Position numbers and translations under genes: made by a program | Notes under the pieces: model-generated | What the model was told of the DNA's origin: nothing | Database searches by the model: none | What the model saw: the letters and a program-made list of their open reading frames with translations, nothing else | Source: an uncultured Collinsella sp. | Lineage (GTDB): Bacteria > Actinomycetota > Coriobacteriia > Coriobacteriales > Coriobacteriaceae | Assembly: GCA_934650975.1 (NCBI GenBank) | Contig: CAKUFW010000004.1 | Coordinates: 1 to 54,704, forward strand | DNA: 54,704 nt | Direction: 5' to 3' | Shown: positions 33,183 through 41,870 of the stretch, one piece after another | Layout: each line of letters begins with the position of its first letter | Position numbering within the stretch: position 1 is the stretch's first letter

Positions 33183-33995
33183 CTAGTTTTTCGAGCTTGC
33201 CGAAACGCAAGCGATGCAGAGAGGGATAAAGATGATGGCGAGCACAATGCCCCAGGCGGTTAATGCGTTCGTAATAATGGAAGCGATAGCGCTAGCGACG
33301 CCATACCCAAAAATCAACGATGCCACGCAGGCGAGCATCTCGGCGCCATACAGCAGCACCATGTTCGAGCTCGCGCGATCAAGCAGGGCATCCGCGCGGC
33401 CGAACCATGCGATAAGAGCCACATCGCCACGATAGCGACCGGGGCCCTTGATCTCATACCATTTGACAATACATGCCAAGGCGCAACCAAGAACAAGCGC
33501 AATCGATGTCACCATGAGGAAAAGGCCCACGATCATAAGGAGTTTGTCTCCCGTGGCCCCGCCATCGATATAGCACTCGAACCCGCGACATACGGCAAGC
33601 GCGGCCAGAAGCGAACAGGCGCTCAGCGAGCCAAAGCGGCGCGACATCCGCCCGCAAAAGACGGGGGCCTTGCAGTCGCACCCAATACCCGCGCAGAGAG
33701 ACCAAATGGCGTGGTATACGGGGTACAGAGCAACGAGCACGGCCGCGACCGTCGACACCAGGTCGAGCGTCTCCATTCCTGACACAATATCCTCCGCCGT
33801 TGGGGCATCGTAGGGATGATCGAACAGGTCAGGCGTGAACATAGGAATCTCGCCTTTCCAGATATGCGACGGCGCAGTAAAGGAGATGACGCCGATTACG
33901 GCTAACGCAGCAACTGCGATTAGCAACACGCCTTCGGCAAGTTTGGCAATGCTAGGCCTGTGAAAAGTGCGCACATTTTGGATAGAGGTGTTCAT
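33183..33995 (-). CDS. Module copy A: six-helix membrane protein
   Basis: 270 residues with about six hydrophobic helices (near 22-42, 80-98, 124-140, 152-178 and two in 210-265). No family recognised. It is paralogous to the product of 37223-38047: both begin MNxSIQ, share xxWKGEx, YPxYHAIW, APVFxxRxSR, KGPGR and DxLLxRASSNxVLxYxAExLACV. A soluble loop with Cys (CDCKAPVFCGR) lies between helices 2 and 3. Ribosome site AAAGGAAG before the ATG. It follows the small acidic gene on the same strand by 127 bp, a gap with three GATTGGT copies. A transport, pore or sensor role is possible but not shown. Confidence 0.75.
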   Translation of the reverse strand: MNTSIQNVRTFHRPSIAKLAEGVLLIAVAALAVIGVISFTAPSHIWKGEIPMFTPDLFDHPYDAPTAEDIVSGMETLDLVSTVAAVLVALYPVYHAIWSLCAGIGCDCKAPVFCGRMSRRFGSLSACSLLAALAVCRGFECYIDGGATGDKLLMIVGLFLMVTSIALVLGCALACIVKWYEIKGPGRYRGDVALIAWFGRADALLDRASSNMVLLYGAEMLACVASLIFGYGVASAIASIITNALTAWGIVLAIIFIPLCIACVSASSKN

Positions 33996-34017
33996 GATCT
34001 TCCTTTCAGAGAGACCC

Positions 34018-34051
34018 GATTGGTTAGTGATTGGTTTTTGGGGTGATTGGT
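34018..34051. repeat. Three GATTGGT direct repeats upstream of the copy A membrane gene
   Basis: GATTGGT occurs at 34018-34024, 34029-34035 and 34045-34051, just 5' of the membrane-protein start at 33995 (minus strand). Copy B lacks this set. They may be binding sites or a slipped-strand expansion. Confidence 0.35.
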
Positions 34052-34122
34052 GTAAATACAGGGGCTATCCAGTTGCCCCAATAAAACAGCAGGTTAGCTA
34101 GACCGTTCGTAGAGGAAAAGAG

Positions 34123-34464
34123 CTAGCAGGCAATATCAAATTCGTTGCGGCTTGAGAACTCGGCGCTAGCGACGTCCCGTGTTGGAACACACGTAAACTC
34201 AAGCTGACGAACCGGCGAGACCACCGGATAGTCCTCAACACCCCACTCGAGCTCAAAGCCCAAACGGGCAAGCTCGTCACGGCAGTTGTCGAGCATGAGC
34301 TCATAGGCACTTTGACGGACGCAAGCCTCAAAGTAGCCGAGCTCGCATTCATCGGAAAGACAGGCCTTCAGCTCATCACAGATCGTCATAACTTCGCAAA
34401 CCAGATCTTCGGGCTCATCTCGCTTGGTAGAATCCACCAGTTCAAACAGGGTGTCGTCAAACAT
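34123..34464 (-). CDS. Module copy A: small acidic protein ending in FDIAC
   Basis: 113 residues, acidic, helical. It shares with the protein of 38161-38487 the segment LGFExxW and the exact C-terminal pentapeptide FDIAC, though the rest has diverged. Ending in Cys after a hydrophobic stretch could be a processing, lipidation or degradation signal, or a docking tail; none is established. ATG at 34464 follows AAAGGAGG by 8 bp. It is the first gene of the minus-strand half of module A, 112 bp from the divergent zinc-finger gene. Confidence 0.65.
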   Translation of the reverse strand: MFDDTLFELVDSTKRDEPEDLVCEVMTICDELKACLSDECELGYFEACVRQSAYELMLDNCRDELARLGFELEWGVEDYPVVSPVRQLEFTCVPTRDVASAEFSSRNEFDIAC

Positions 34465-34501
34465 TTTCCGTCCTCCTTTGGACTTCTTTCTTGCTCGACT
34501 C

Positions 34502-34562
34502 CCATTGAACACGACAAAGTGGCACAATGGCACTAAATTATTATTAGTTTTATTTTTGTGCC
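34502..34562. promoter_or_regulatory. Module A divergent regulatory region
   Basis: The box CCATTGAACA at 34502-34511 is identical in module B. It is followed by direct repeats TGGCACAA (34520-34527) and TGGCACTA (34528-34535), an AT-rich stretch, and the inverted copy TTGTGCC (34556-34562) next to the ribosome site of the large gene. The layout matches module B although the repeat words differ, as expected for cassette-specific operators. Confidence 0.55.
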
Positions 34563-34575
34563 TATCGGAGTACAC

Positions 34576-36966
34576 GTGGAACAGCTCGCCGATGATTTTT
34601 GGAAAGAAAGTATCCTCTTTATGGACCTTGATGGAGCACTTCAGGTTTCCTTCTCGCCACAGCTAACCATCTTCCCATGCGATTTCTCTTTCAAAGACGA
34701 AGCGCGGTTTGCATCCGAACACCTCAGTAGCGCCGCCGACCTTGCAAACGAGCTCCTGCGCATAGATCTTTTCTCGTTCTTTTTTAATATTTCCGAATGG
34801 TACAAACGCTTTGAAGAAAGGAGCGTTCCAGAACTCATCTCGCTGTACTCGACTTGCGGCGACTTAAGAAAAATCCCCACAGCCACAAAGAGGAGGCTAC
34901 ACCACGATCTTGAAGAGCATGTTCACGATCTGCTGCTCAAATATGCCGATGGGGGCTGCTCACCATTCTGCGAAAAAATAATTAATCGCGCATGCTCAGC
35001 TGGCTTATCCATCCAGCTAGATCATCCTACTCCCGATTACATTCCCCATGAGGACGAACCTTATCGTCACCTCTCGGGGCAAGCGCTCCCTTTTTCAAAG
35101 CTATATGGTATTTGGGCCAAAAAATGCGCGATTACATCGAAACTGGTCGATTCTTCCATTGACGCTCTAGATTTCCCGAATATCAAAAAAGAAGTCGCAT
35201 CATCCCTGCTCACCGATTTAAACAACAGGCAAGAAATGCAAGAAGCCAACTCATCCGATGACATACTAGATGCTATATCGGCCCCAATTGCATCGGGCAG
35301 CACGACCCCAGAGATTCCAATGACTACCCAATTAAGTTGGAATGATACCTATCGGCTCGGCTGTGCTATTTGCCTTCTCATATATCAGGAATGTCTACAA
35401 CTATCCAAAAAAACGTCTTCGTTCTCAAGAAGCAACCTGATAAAACAATATCAGCCGTATGCACAATCCCTATTCATTGGATTAGAGGGGCACATTTCGG
35501 ACACCCTGACATTATTCAGAGATCTGGCCATCCAGGTAAAGAAAGACCTGCAGACGGCTCTTATAGACCCGAGCAAGCTTATCGCCTTTGACCAGCTAGT
35601 AGAAATGGCCGACTATTATTCGGATAATTGCCTGATCCCCAAAGAAATCAATAAAGTGGGGTACATTTCAGAGAGATACATCCCTGCAAAATACCAACTT
35701 TCTGATCCGTCCTCGCTCTCCCGATTGCTTCTCCATAAGGCCATGATAGCCAAAGCCGATGAATCCGTTGTCTCTTACACCACCAGTTCCTTCCCTGCTT
35801 TTTACCAGACCATAATCGGATTGCTATATAAAAGCGGCAACAACTTGAAACGTTGCGAAAAATGCGGTCTCCCATTTTTTCCGTCAGGGAATCACTCACC
35901 TTATTGCGAGCGTCTCCATCTGTACCCTTCGGCATCGAACGCTGCCGGCTTCGGCGACAACGATATCGCTGATCGAAAGCTGGCACATAACGCAGCGACA
36001 AGCATCAAGCGTAAAGGCAGTCGACCTAAAAATGCCGCATTAAAGAAATCGTACGAGCACCTTGGTTTATTCGTTGATAAAGTTGCAGGACCTTACTATC
36101 AAAAAGAGCCCTCCATCAGCAACGAAACATACGAAAAATGGAGATCCCTAAACGTCCACATCGGAGGCAAAGAATTAACCAGCGATAGCTTTCCCATCTA
36201 TGTAATTTGGGACAACCAAGTCATCAATGGTCATACCTCTGTCGTTGTCAGCGGAATCGCAGAAGACCATCCGGACTTCCAGACACAATTAAACAACTTA
36301 AAAGACAGCGTTGAAACTCACGACCAGGAAATCGGAGAAGACTCCTGTACGTTGCCTGCATATCGATTGATGGAAGAAGTGGTCCGTTTTAACAAAAAGC
36401 TGAAAAAGGAAAGTAAGGGCAAAACCAACACACCCCGTCTCCCCTTTCCCGGCATTCCATCTTCCGGAATGGGGGATTACTTTCGTCTGGCAAACGCTTT
36501 GACGCCGACAATTACTAAAAACGAAGATGGGCAATCTGGTGTGCAGCGATCAAGCACTCAAACTCAAAGCGGCCCCCTCTTCTCTGCCCACGATTACAAA
36601 ACCAATGTTTGCTATCGCAAGGCCCCGATACATTTAACCGCCGTCGACATAAACAACGCCATCTACTTAAAACGGAACATGTCACGCCGCAACAAACTCC
36701 TCAGTGATCTCAAAGAGGGCAAGGTACTGCTTTTCTCCCTTTTCAACGAGCATAAACCGCTAGACGTAGCATTAGGCCAGAATAACTTAGAATTGCTTTT
36801 AACAACCGACCCCCGCCTCGATACGGACTCTGGACGCAAATACCTTAAATCGATTGGCATCAATACCATGATGCAGCTCAAGAAACTTCCCGCTGGCCAG
36901 TTATGCGCTTTCTTTTCATGGGTCAATTTGACCGAAAGCAAGCACCTCCACAAGAATCCCGAGTGA
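34576..36966 (+). CDS. Module copy A: large zinc-finger protein
   Basis: 796 residues, mostly helical, no catalytic motif seen. A Cys cluster CEKCGLPFFPSGNHSPYC (C-x2-C-x13-C) near residue 426 resembles zinc fingers of uncharacterised DUF6076-type proteins (recall, unverified). The paralogue at 38597-40753 has CQACGSLFFPTGPNSKYC and a fourth Cys ten residues on; here that position is not Cys, with a His nearby. Shared segments include NxLLRxDLxSFF and HxAxIAKAxE. Start GTG at 34576 has GGAG 5 bp upstream. The N- and C-terminal thirds differ strongly between copies, as if under diversifying selection. GC is lower than the core region. Function unknown. Confidence 0.75.
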   Translation: MEQLADDFWKESILFMDLDGALQVSFSPQLTIFPCDFSFKDEARFASEHLSSAADLANELLRIDLFSFFFNISEWYKRFEERSVPELISLYSTCGDLRKIPTATKRRLHHDLEEHVHDLLLKYADGGCSPFCEKIINRACSAGLSIQLDHPTPDYIPHEDEPYRHLSGQALPFSKLYGIWAKKCAITSKLVDSSIDALDFPNIKKEVASSLLTDLNNRQEMQEANSSDDILDAISAPIASGSTTPEIPMTTQLSWNDTYRLGCAICLLIYQECLQLSKKTSSFSRSNLIKQYQPYAQSLFIGLEGHISDTLTLFRDLAIQVKKDLQTALIDPSKLIAFDQLVEMADYYSDNCLIPKEINKVGYISERYIPAKYQLSDPSSLSRLLLHKAMIAKADESVVSYTTSSFPAFYQTIIGLLYKSGNNLKRCEKCGLPFFPSGNHSPYCERLHLYPSASNAAGFGDNDIADRKLAHNAATSIKRKGSRPKNAALKKSYEHLGLFVDKVAGPYYQKEPSISNETYEKWRSLNVHIGGKELTSDSFPIYVIWDNQVINGHTSVVVSGIAEDHPDFQTQLNNLKDSVETHDQEIGEDSCTLPAYRLMEEVVRFNKKLKKESKGKTNTPRLPFPGIPSSGMGDYFRLANALTPTITKNEDGQSGVQRSSTQTQSGPLFSAHDYKTNVCYRKAPIHLTAVDINNAIYLKRNMSRRNKLLSDLKEGKVLLFSLFNEHKPLDVALGQNNLELLLTTDPRLDTDSGRKYLKSIGINTMMQLKKLPAGQLCAFFSWVNLTESKHLHKNPE

Positions 36967-37222
36967 TCCCCTTGTCGTCAAAAGAGCCTCTTCTATGACC
37001 AGAGACTAACCGTCGACACTCTCAATACCCATGGGAAAGATGTTACGCTTGCTGTCCGATTAGACGTCGCTGGCCCAATTTGCATTTCTCCTCACGTCAT
37101 GACAAGAACTCGCACAGCCATCCCGAGAACACTTGCCGCTGGACTCAAGCACTGTCATGGCCCAGCGCCAGCAACGGACCGGCGTTAGGGCATGGCTGGT
37201 CCAGGTACCTGGGAGCCCCCTG
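36967..37222. other. Spacer between modules A and B
   Basis: 256 bp between two convergent genes. No gene, clear hairpin or repeat recognised. An open minus-strand frame here lacks start signals and looks like chance. Confidence 0.4.
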
Positions 37223-38047
37223 CTACCTATGCGACGAAGCAGCCAAGATAATGGGAAGTCCAGCAAGACACACTGCCAGGGCAATAGCGCCGAAAGCAAG
37301 CGCGAAGGCAACGCTTATGGCAACATAAGCAACAACAATGAAAACCAGCGCAAGCACGCAGGCGAGCAGCTCGGCCACATAGCATAAGACCAGGTTTGAG
37401 CTCGCACGCTTCAGCAAGACGTCGGCGAGTCGGACCAACTCGATAGCAAAGCCGCTACCGAAATTGCGTCCGGGGCCCTTGGCGACAAACCACTTGAACA
37501 GGCACATCAGGGTGCAACCAAACATGATCATGATAGAAATGGTCCACGTATGATGCCCCGTCTCGACAAGGCTCTGGTCACCCATCGCGCTGCCATTGAT
37601 GAGCCAACTCGATCCATAACCCATGAACGGCATCGACAGCAGCAGGCAAGCGCTAACCGCAGCGAGAAAGCGCGACACGCGCTTATTGAACACCGGCGCC
37701 TCACAGCTGAGTCCAAATCCCTCGCGAACGCGCCAAATAGCATGGTAGGCAGGATACGCCGCGATGAGCGCGGCCACGAGCAACGACATCCAATCGGACC
37801 CAGCTGTCGCCGACGCGTACTCCGCAATCGCAGGAACGGTATAAGAGGTATGGAACGAATCGTTCAAGAACAACGCGACCTCGCCCTTCCAGACGCAAAA
37901 CGGAGCAGCGACAGAAGCGATGCCGGCAACGGCTATCGCGGCAACGGCAATGAGCAGCGCGCCCTGCACGAGCTCGATGACTTCACCCTTAGTGGTGCTA
38001 GGCGCAACATCAACGGCGCTGGACGAAATTTGGATAGAAGCGTTCAT
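37223..38047 (-). CDS. Module copy B: six-helix membrane protein
   Basis: 274 residues with the same helix layout as copy A. Conserved positions include WKGEVALF, YPAYHAIW, EAPVFNKRVSRF, KWFVAKGPGRN and LKRASSNLVLCYVAELLACV. The loop after helix 2 keeps Cys (LSCEAPVF). ATG at 38047 follows GGGAAG; the longer frame upstream has no site. It follows the small acidic gene of copy B by 113 bp. Identity to copy A is partial, so duplication is old or the copies were acquired separately. Confidence 0.75.
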   Translation of the reverse strand: MNASIQISSSAVDVAPSTTKGEVIELVQGALLIAVAAIAVAGIASVAAPFCVWKGEVALFLNDSFHTSYTVPAIAEYASATAGSDWMSLLVAALIAAYPAYHAIWRVREGFGLSCEAPVFNKRVSRFLAAVSACLLLSMPFMGYGSSWLINGSAMGDQSLVETGHHTWTISIMIMFGCTLMCLFKWFVAKGPGRNFGSGFAIELVRLADVLLKRASSNLVLCYVAELLACVLALVFIVVAYVAISVAFALAFGAIALAVCLAGLPIILAASSHR

Positions 38048-38160
38048 GATCTTCCCTTCAACAGAGATCAAACCGGAATCGACGGCAACTAAGATGCAGC
38101 CTCTAGTCGACTCCAATCAGAGACTGTTCGCTCACCTTGATACCAAGTCGTGCGAACAAA

Positions 38161-38487
38161 TTAACAGGCGATATCGAAACCGCGCTCACGTGGAGAACTG
38201 ACGCCTTCGCCCCATTCGAGTTCGAGGAACCCATCGATATCTACATCGGAGACTGACGACCATCTGAACTCAAAGCCGAGCTGGTCAAGCTCGTCGACTC
38301 GCTCGCGGATCACTCCGTAGGCATCCAACGCATTCTCGAAATCTTCCAATAACGCATACCCGCACTTGCACTGCTTGCGCATCTGACGCAAACGACCCAT
38401 GGCAACGACGATGATCTCGCGAAGAGCATTCGCCTCGCGCTCGCAGACATCGCTATTTGCCTCGTTGAACTTGATGTAATCGGACAT
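38161..38487 (-). CDS. Module copy B: small acidic protein ending in FDIAC
   Basis: 108 residues. Begins MSDYIKFNEANSDVCERE and contains QLGFEFRWSS and ELEWGEG before the C-terminal GFDIAC, matching the end of the copy A protein. A CKCGYALLE pair of Cys lies mid-protein. GGGGAGG precedes the ATG at 38487. It is divergent from the large gene of copy B, 109 bp apart, as in copy A. The conserved tail and position suggest a fixed role in the module. Confidence 0.65.
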   Translation of the reverse strand: MSDYIKFNEANSDVCEREANALREIIVVAMGRLRQMRKQCKCGYALLEDFENALDAYGVIRERVDELDQLGFEFRWSSVSDVDIDGFLELEWGEGVSSPRERGFDIAC

Positions 38488-38523
38488 AACGGCCTCCCCG
38501 GATTTAAGCCTTTTCGCTTGATT

Positions 38524-38586
38524 CCATTGAACAGCCGCAAACAGCCGCGTAATATGACTTTTATCGAGTTTTAAATTTTGGCTGTT
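38524..38586. promoter_or_regulatory. Module B divergent regulatory region
   Basis: CCATTGAACA at 38524-38533 is identical to the box of module A. AACAGCCGC is directly repeated at 38530-38538 and 38540-38548, and GGCTGTT (38580-38586) is the inverted form, just before the GGAG site of the large gene. Element order and spacing mirror module A. Confidence 0.55.
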
Positions 38587-38596
38587 TGGAGCATCG

Positions 38597-40753
38597 ATGC
38601 TTGATTCCAAAAAAGAGTCATTTAGTTGGGGTTTTGAGGCGGGTTTTCTTCGCTCTCCCGTCAACCCCCGTATGCTTCTTCTTAACAGGACACCAGAGAT
38701 AGATTGCTCTGGAGATAAAAGTAATCCCAGCAGTGCAAGAGCATGGGGCCTCGCCTCCATAGCCAACGACCTATTGCGCGTTGACCTAAGCTCATTTTTC
38801 AATGAAATCGGGGGCTGCTTTTACGAGCACACAAGACAGCGCTCTTATATCGAGCTGCAGAACGCCATTCACCGGTCTCCTGCTTCCCCCAACCATGAAC
38901 CAAACAATTCGTTGGGCCAGGCAGCCGAGTCGGACCTTAACAGCCAAACTCACCCAGACGGTCCCGGCCAGGAGTCCGCACAAGTAGAATTGAGCAAAGC
39001 CGAGATTGAATCCCTTCAAAAACAAAAGGAGCTCGATCTTGATTTCCTTAATCCATTATTCGACAAAGCCATTACGTCCCATACTCGCGGAAAGATTTCC
39101 GGCGAAGCCAGGTATCTTCTAAAAAACGTCTGCAGGCAGTGCGTCATGTACTTCACAGAGATCCCCGACTATCGATATTTCGCCTGTTGGATGGAGAACA
39201 ACGCTATTGAGTGCAACGAAATCAATCATCTGTACCGCGCGGTCATCACCACATCGGGCAAACTCAACAGCCAAGAAATGGCCGCTCTCTTCAGCTCCTA
39301 TCTTCAGCTCAAGTCGAACAACATAGAGATAAATACCGCATACGGCTCGATTGATCTAACGGAACCGGTGCCATATGACCACGACAATCCAAGAGATAAC
39401 TATCCGAAGGTCAGGTCTCAAATAGAGACCGCTTGCGTTTGCACCAATATCGAACTCTTTCGAGCGCTTCTCATTGTTTTCTACCAGGGATGCTTGGAGC
39501 TTGTCCCATTGCTTAAAAACACCAGAGCGCCTGAGTTGCTCTCGCAGAAAGAGGAGCTATTCCCGGCAGCCATCTGGGCAAGCGACCCGCGCCGTTTTCA
39601 AATATTCGATAAGCAGCTCCCAGGCATCATCGTCTTTGGCGACAGTTTTCTGCGTATAGCCAAAAAGCGCCTACCGGGAAACGAAACGGTCCAGAGGCTC
39701 GAAAAACATCTGGATGAAATTAAGCAGATGAATGACGCCCCTTTTATGCAGCTATTTCGTACTAACTACGTCAAGGCGATGCGCGACAACGGCATCTTTG
39801 CAATGGAAGACTTTCACAAGCACGCCGAGCTCAACAACCAAGAAGAACTCAACGAGCTTGTGAATCGCCAAGCGATTATTGCAAAGGCTGGAGAGTTGTA
39901 TTTCACCGATGAGGAATGCTCCTTCGCCAGTCTATATGCCCGCATCCTCCACGAGCTACTACTGTGCGGCATTATGCCGATAACATGCCAAGCCTGCGGC
40001 TCGCTCTTTTTCCCAACCGGCCCCAACAGCAAGTACTGTGACCGGTACAACGATAAGACCAAGCTCTATTGCAACCCGCGCTTTAACGCCGAGAAGCATC
40101 TTGGTCGTAAATCGCCCCGCGATGTCGCGCTCAATATACAGAGAAAGGCTGAAACGGCATATGAAAAGGGCCTAACGGATTGTGCCCACTATTTTGAGCG
40201 CCTCGGCAGCTTTGTCCTCGATGGTCTTGGCCCAGCATACCAAGCGAACGATCTCATTTCCGATGAGCTCTATAGGACGTGGCTGTCTATCGTCAACCAG
40301 CCCAATTGTAGGGCGAAAATCAAGCGGCCGGATAGGCTCGAGTATCCATATCCCGTGTTATGGTACGGATTTGTCCGCGATGGCAATCGGTATGCACAAG
40401 TCGAGTTTCCTGGAGCCAAGTACCCGGCGCTTTTTGAATGTTTGAGCCAGCTCGCCGAAAGTCCACAATCAAAGTGCACACTGGATTACAAGGGGCCAGG
40501 TGAGCATCCATACAGCTCATGGCATGTAAAACTGCACATGTTGTTGGAGATCATTGTGCAGATAAATAACGCCGACCACGCGGTGAGGCCCATTCCATTA
40601 CTTGGAATCGATGGGCCCGAATATGTCCGGACTGACCCGACCGTCCAAGACACATGGAGCACGCCCGACGCATGCATCTACAGCACCGGCGCAATCGATG
40701 ACCTTAGCTTTACCGTGTATACAAAGGGATATGACCCTGACAAGTTGGGCTGA
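38597..40753 (+). CDS. Module copy B: large zinc-finger protein
   Basis: 718 residues, paralogous to 34576-36966. The Cys cluster CQACGSLFFPTGPNSKYC lies near residue 464, with a fourth Cys in TKLYCNP. The preceding NRQAIIAKAGELYFTDEE and following LNIQRKAETAYEKG segments align with copy A, while the first 150 residues and the last 130 do not. No nuclease, ATPase or protease motif is visible. ATG at 38597 has GGAG 5 bp upstream. Likely a nucleic-acid- or protein-binding protein, inferred from the zinc finger only. Confidence 0.75.
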   Translation: MLDSKKESFSWGFEAGFLRSPVNPRMLLLNRTPEIDCSGDKSNPSSARAWGLASIANDLLRVDLSSFFNEIGGCFYEHTRQRSYIELQNAIHRSPASPNHEPNNSLGQAAESDLNSQTHPDGPGQESAQVELSKAEIESLQKQKELDLDFLNPLFDKAITSHTRGKISGEARYLLKNVCRQCVMYFTEIPDYRYFACWMENNAIECNEINHLYRAVITTSGKLNSQEMAALFSSYLQLKSNNIEINTAYGSIDLTEPVPYDHDNPRDNYPKVRSQIETACVCTNIELFRALLIVFYQGCLELVPLLKNTRAPELLSQKEELFPAAIWASDPRRFQIFDKQLPGIIVFGDSFLRIAKKRLPGNETVQRLEKHLDEIKQMNDAPFMQLFRTNYVKAMRDNGIFAMEDFHKHAELNNQEELNELVNRQAIIAKAGELYFTDEECSFASLYARILHELLLCGIMPITCQACGSLFFPTGPNSKYCDRYNDKTKLYCNPRFNAEKHLGRKSPRDVALNIQRKAETAYEKGLTDCAHYFERLGSFVLDGLGPAYQANDLISDELYRTWLSIVNQPNCRAKIKRPDRLEYPYPVLWYGFVRDGNRYAQVEFPGAKYPALFECLSQLAESPQSKCTLDYKGPGEHPYSSWHVKLHMLLEIIVQINNADHAVRPIPLLGIDGPEYVRTDPTVQDTWSTPDACIYSTGAIDDLSFTVYTKGYDPDKLG

Positions 40754-40904
40754 GCCTTACTCCGTCAATTGCGGGTATGACGAATAGGCACAAACAAAAG
40801 CCCTCGGTTCCCGTCCCATAAAAGTCTTCAGCCTTTTAAAATAGCATTGTTTTCTTTAGAAGAAGCGGGGTTCGTATTAGCACTTAAATGAAAGCAGCCA
40901 TTGA

Positions 40905-41330
40905 TTAACCCTGGAATCTGGCCTTCCAATTCTCATACTCTTCTTCAGTCATTTCACCAGCTTCGAGCTGGTCGCGCATGCACTTCCACAGCTCCAACGC
41001 CTGAGCGGTCCGCCGCGTGTTTCGCTTTCTTGAGTCTGGCACAACAGCTATGCCCTCATAGGTGACAACTGGCTTTAGCCCGAGTTCTCGTTCAAATCTA
41101 AACAGAACCTCAAGCGCGCCACGAGCCCCACTCACACCCATGTCGCGAATAGAATCGGGCGACACCCCAAGTGCGACGGCAATTTTCTCAATTTGCGAAT
41201 CGCTCGGCGTTCTGATGTCTCGTTCGTAATTACGAATAGCAGATTCAGTAATGCCAACCGTATCAGCCAAGTCCCTCTGCGTTAATCCACATTCATTGCG
41301 AAATTTGCGTATGCGCGCGCCTATCGTCAT
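40905..41330 (-). CDS. XRE-family repressor with SHOCT-like tail
   Basis: 141 residues. Residues 1-65 are a Cro/C1 helix-turn-helix (ARIRKFRNECGLTQRDLADT, ITESAIRNYERDIRTPSDSQ). The last 25 (MRDQLEAGEMTEEEYENWKA) resemble a SHOCT oligomerisation motif. GGAGGAG precedes the ATG. Two palindromic sites with the same core lie directly upstream, between its own promoter and a divergent promoter, the usual layout of a self-regulating phage- or ICE-type switch. What it controls is the rightward transcript starting at about 41426. Confidence 0.88.
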   Translation of the reverse strand: MTIGARIRKFRNECGLTQRDLADTVGITESAIRNYERDIRTPSDSQIEKIAVALGVSPDSIRDMGVSGARGALEVLFRFERELGLKPVVTYEGIAVVPDSRKRNTRRTAQALELWKCMRDQLEAGEMTEEEYENWKARFQG

Positions 41331-41357
41331 AGCTCCTCCTGACCATGCGTCATCTAG

Positions 41358-41386
41358 AAGATATCATTGCTCAAATTTCCACTCAA
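41358..41386 (-). promoter_or_regulatory. Promoter of the XRE gene
   Basis: On the minus strand TTGAGT (41381-41386) and TATCTT (41358-41363) are separated by 17 bp. This is a good sigma-A type promoter 28 bp from the start codon. Confidence 0.6.
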
Positions 41387-41390
41387 CAGA

Positions 41391-41419
41391 TTGACAGCAC
41401 AAAATCGTGCTGCTATTCT
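41391..41419 (+). promoter_or_regulatory. Near-consensus rightward promoter overlapping an operator
   Basis: TTGACA at 41391-41396, a 17-bp spacer and TATTCT at 41414-41419. The spacer contains the first operator half-sites, so repressor binding would block it. No large gene follows until 41871. Confidence 0.7.
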
Positions 41420-41458
41420 ATGTCATACGACAGCACAGTATCGTGCTGTCGTATGACA
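41395..41458. promoter_or_regulatory. Paired operators of the XRE repressor
   Basis: Site 1 is CAGCACAAAATCGTGCTG at 41395-41412; site 2 core CAGCACAGTATCGTGCTG at 41431-41448 lies within a longer perfect palindrome with 16-bp arms (41421-41436 and 41443-41458). The cores are 36 bp apart, centre to centre, which suits cooperative binding. Confidence 0.75.
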
Positions 41459-41870
41459 CGTCCGTTATCGTACCGATGGCTGAACGCCTGCGAAACATCG
41501 ATGCCGAAAAGAGCAAGATAGGGAGCTATCCATGCAAGCAAGCATCCCAGCCGTTGATCGAGGGAACGCCAATGAAGAAGACAGTTTGGCCACGTAGCCT
41601 CCATTTACCCACCCTTGGAAATAACTTTTCCGCTTGGCGCTTTTTCATTCCACATGCCAAGGCGCCCTAGGGCGTTCTATTATCGTCGCCTTCAAGATTC
41701 ACCTTCGAACATGCCAGCTTTGAGCCGCGGCGTTTTATCCGGAACGAGCCTTAGCTGCGGCGATTGCAGCCAAGGCTCCAACCTCCACCTCTCAATCCTC
41801 GTAAATTCCCGTGGCACACGGACAACAAAAGCAGCAGCCAAATGCGAGCCGATGACAAAGGAGTTCAACC
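41459..41870 (+). other. Leader region of the rightward transcript
   Basis: About 410 bp with no convincing gene. A 21-codon frame starts at the ATG after AGGGAGCTATCC near 41533 (MQASIPAVDRGNANEEDSLA). CGCCCTAGGGCG at 41663-41674 is a perfect 12-bp palindrome. The rest shows nothing I recognise; it may be decayed sequence. Confidence 0.35.

Noticed and set aside
34520..34562. Type III toxin-antitoxin RNA repeats upstream of the large module gene
   Set aside because: Only two short direct copies, no terminator between repeats and gene, and the downstream protein is far larger than type III toxins; an operator is simpler.
36967..37311. Minus-strand open frame of 83 codons in the spacer between the modules
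   Set aside because: Overlaps the membrane-protein gene, lacks a ribosome site and has random-looking Cys/Trp-rich sequence.
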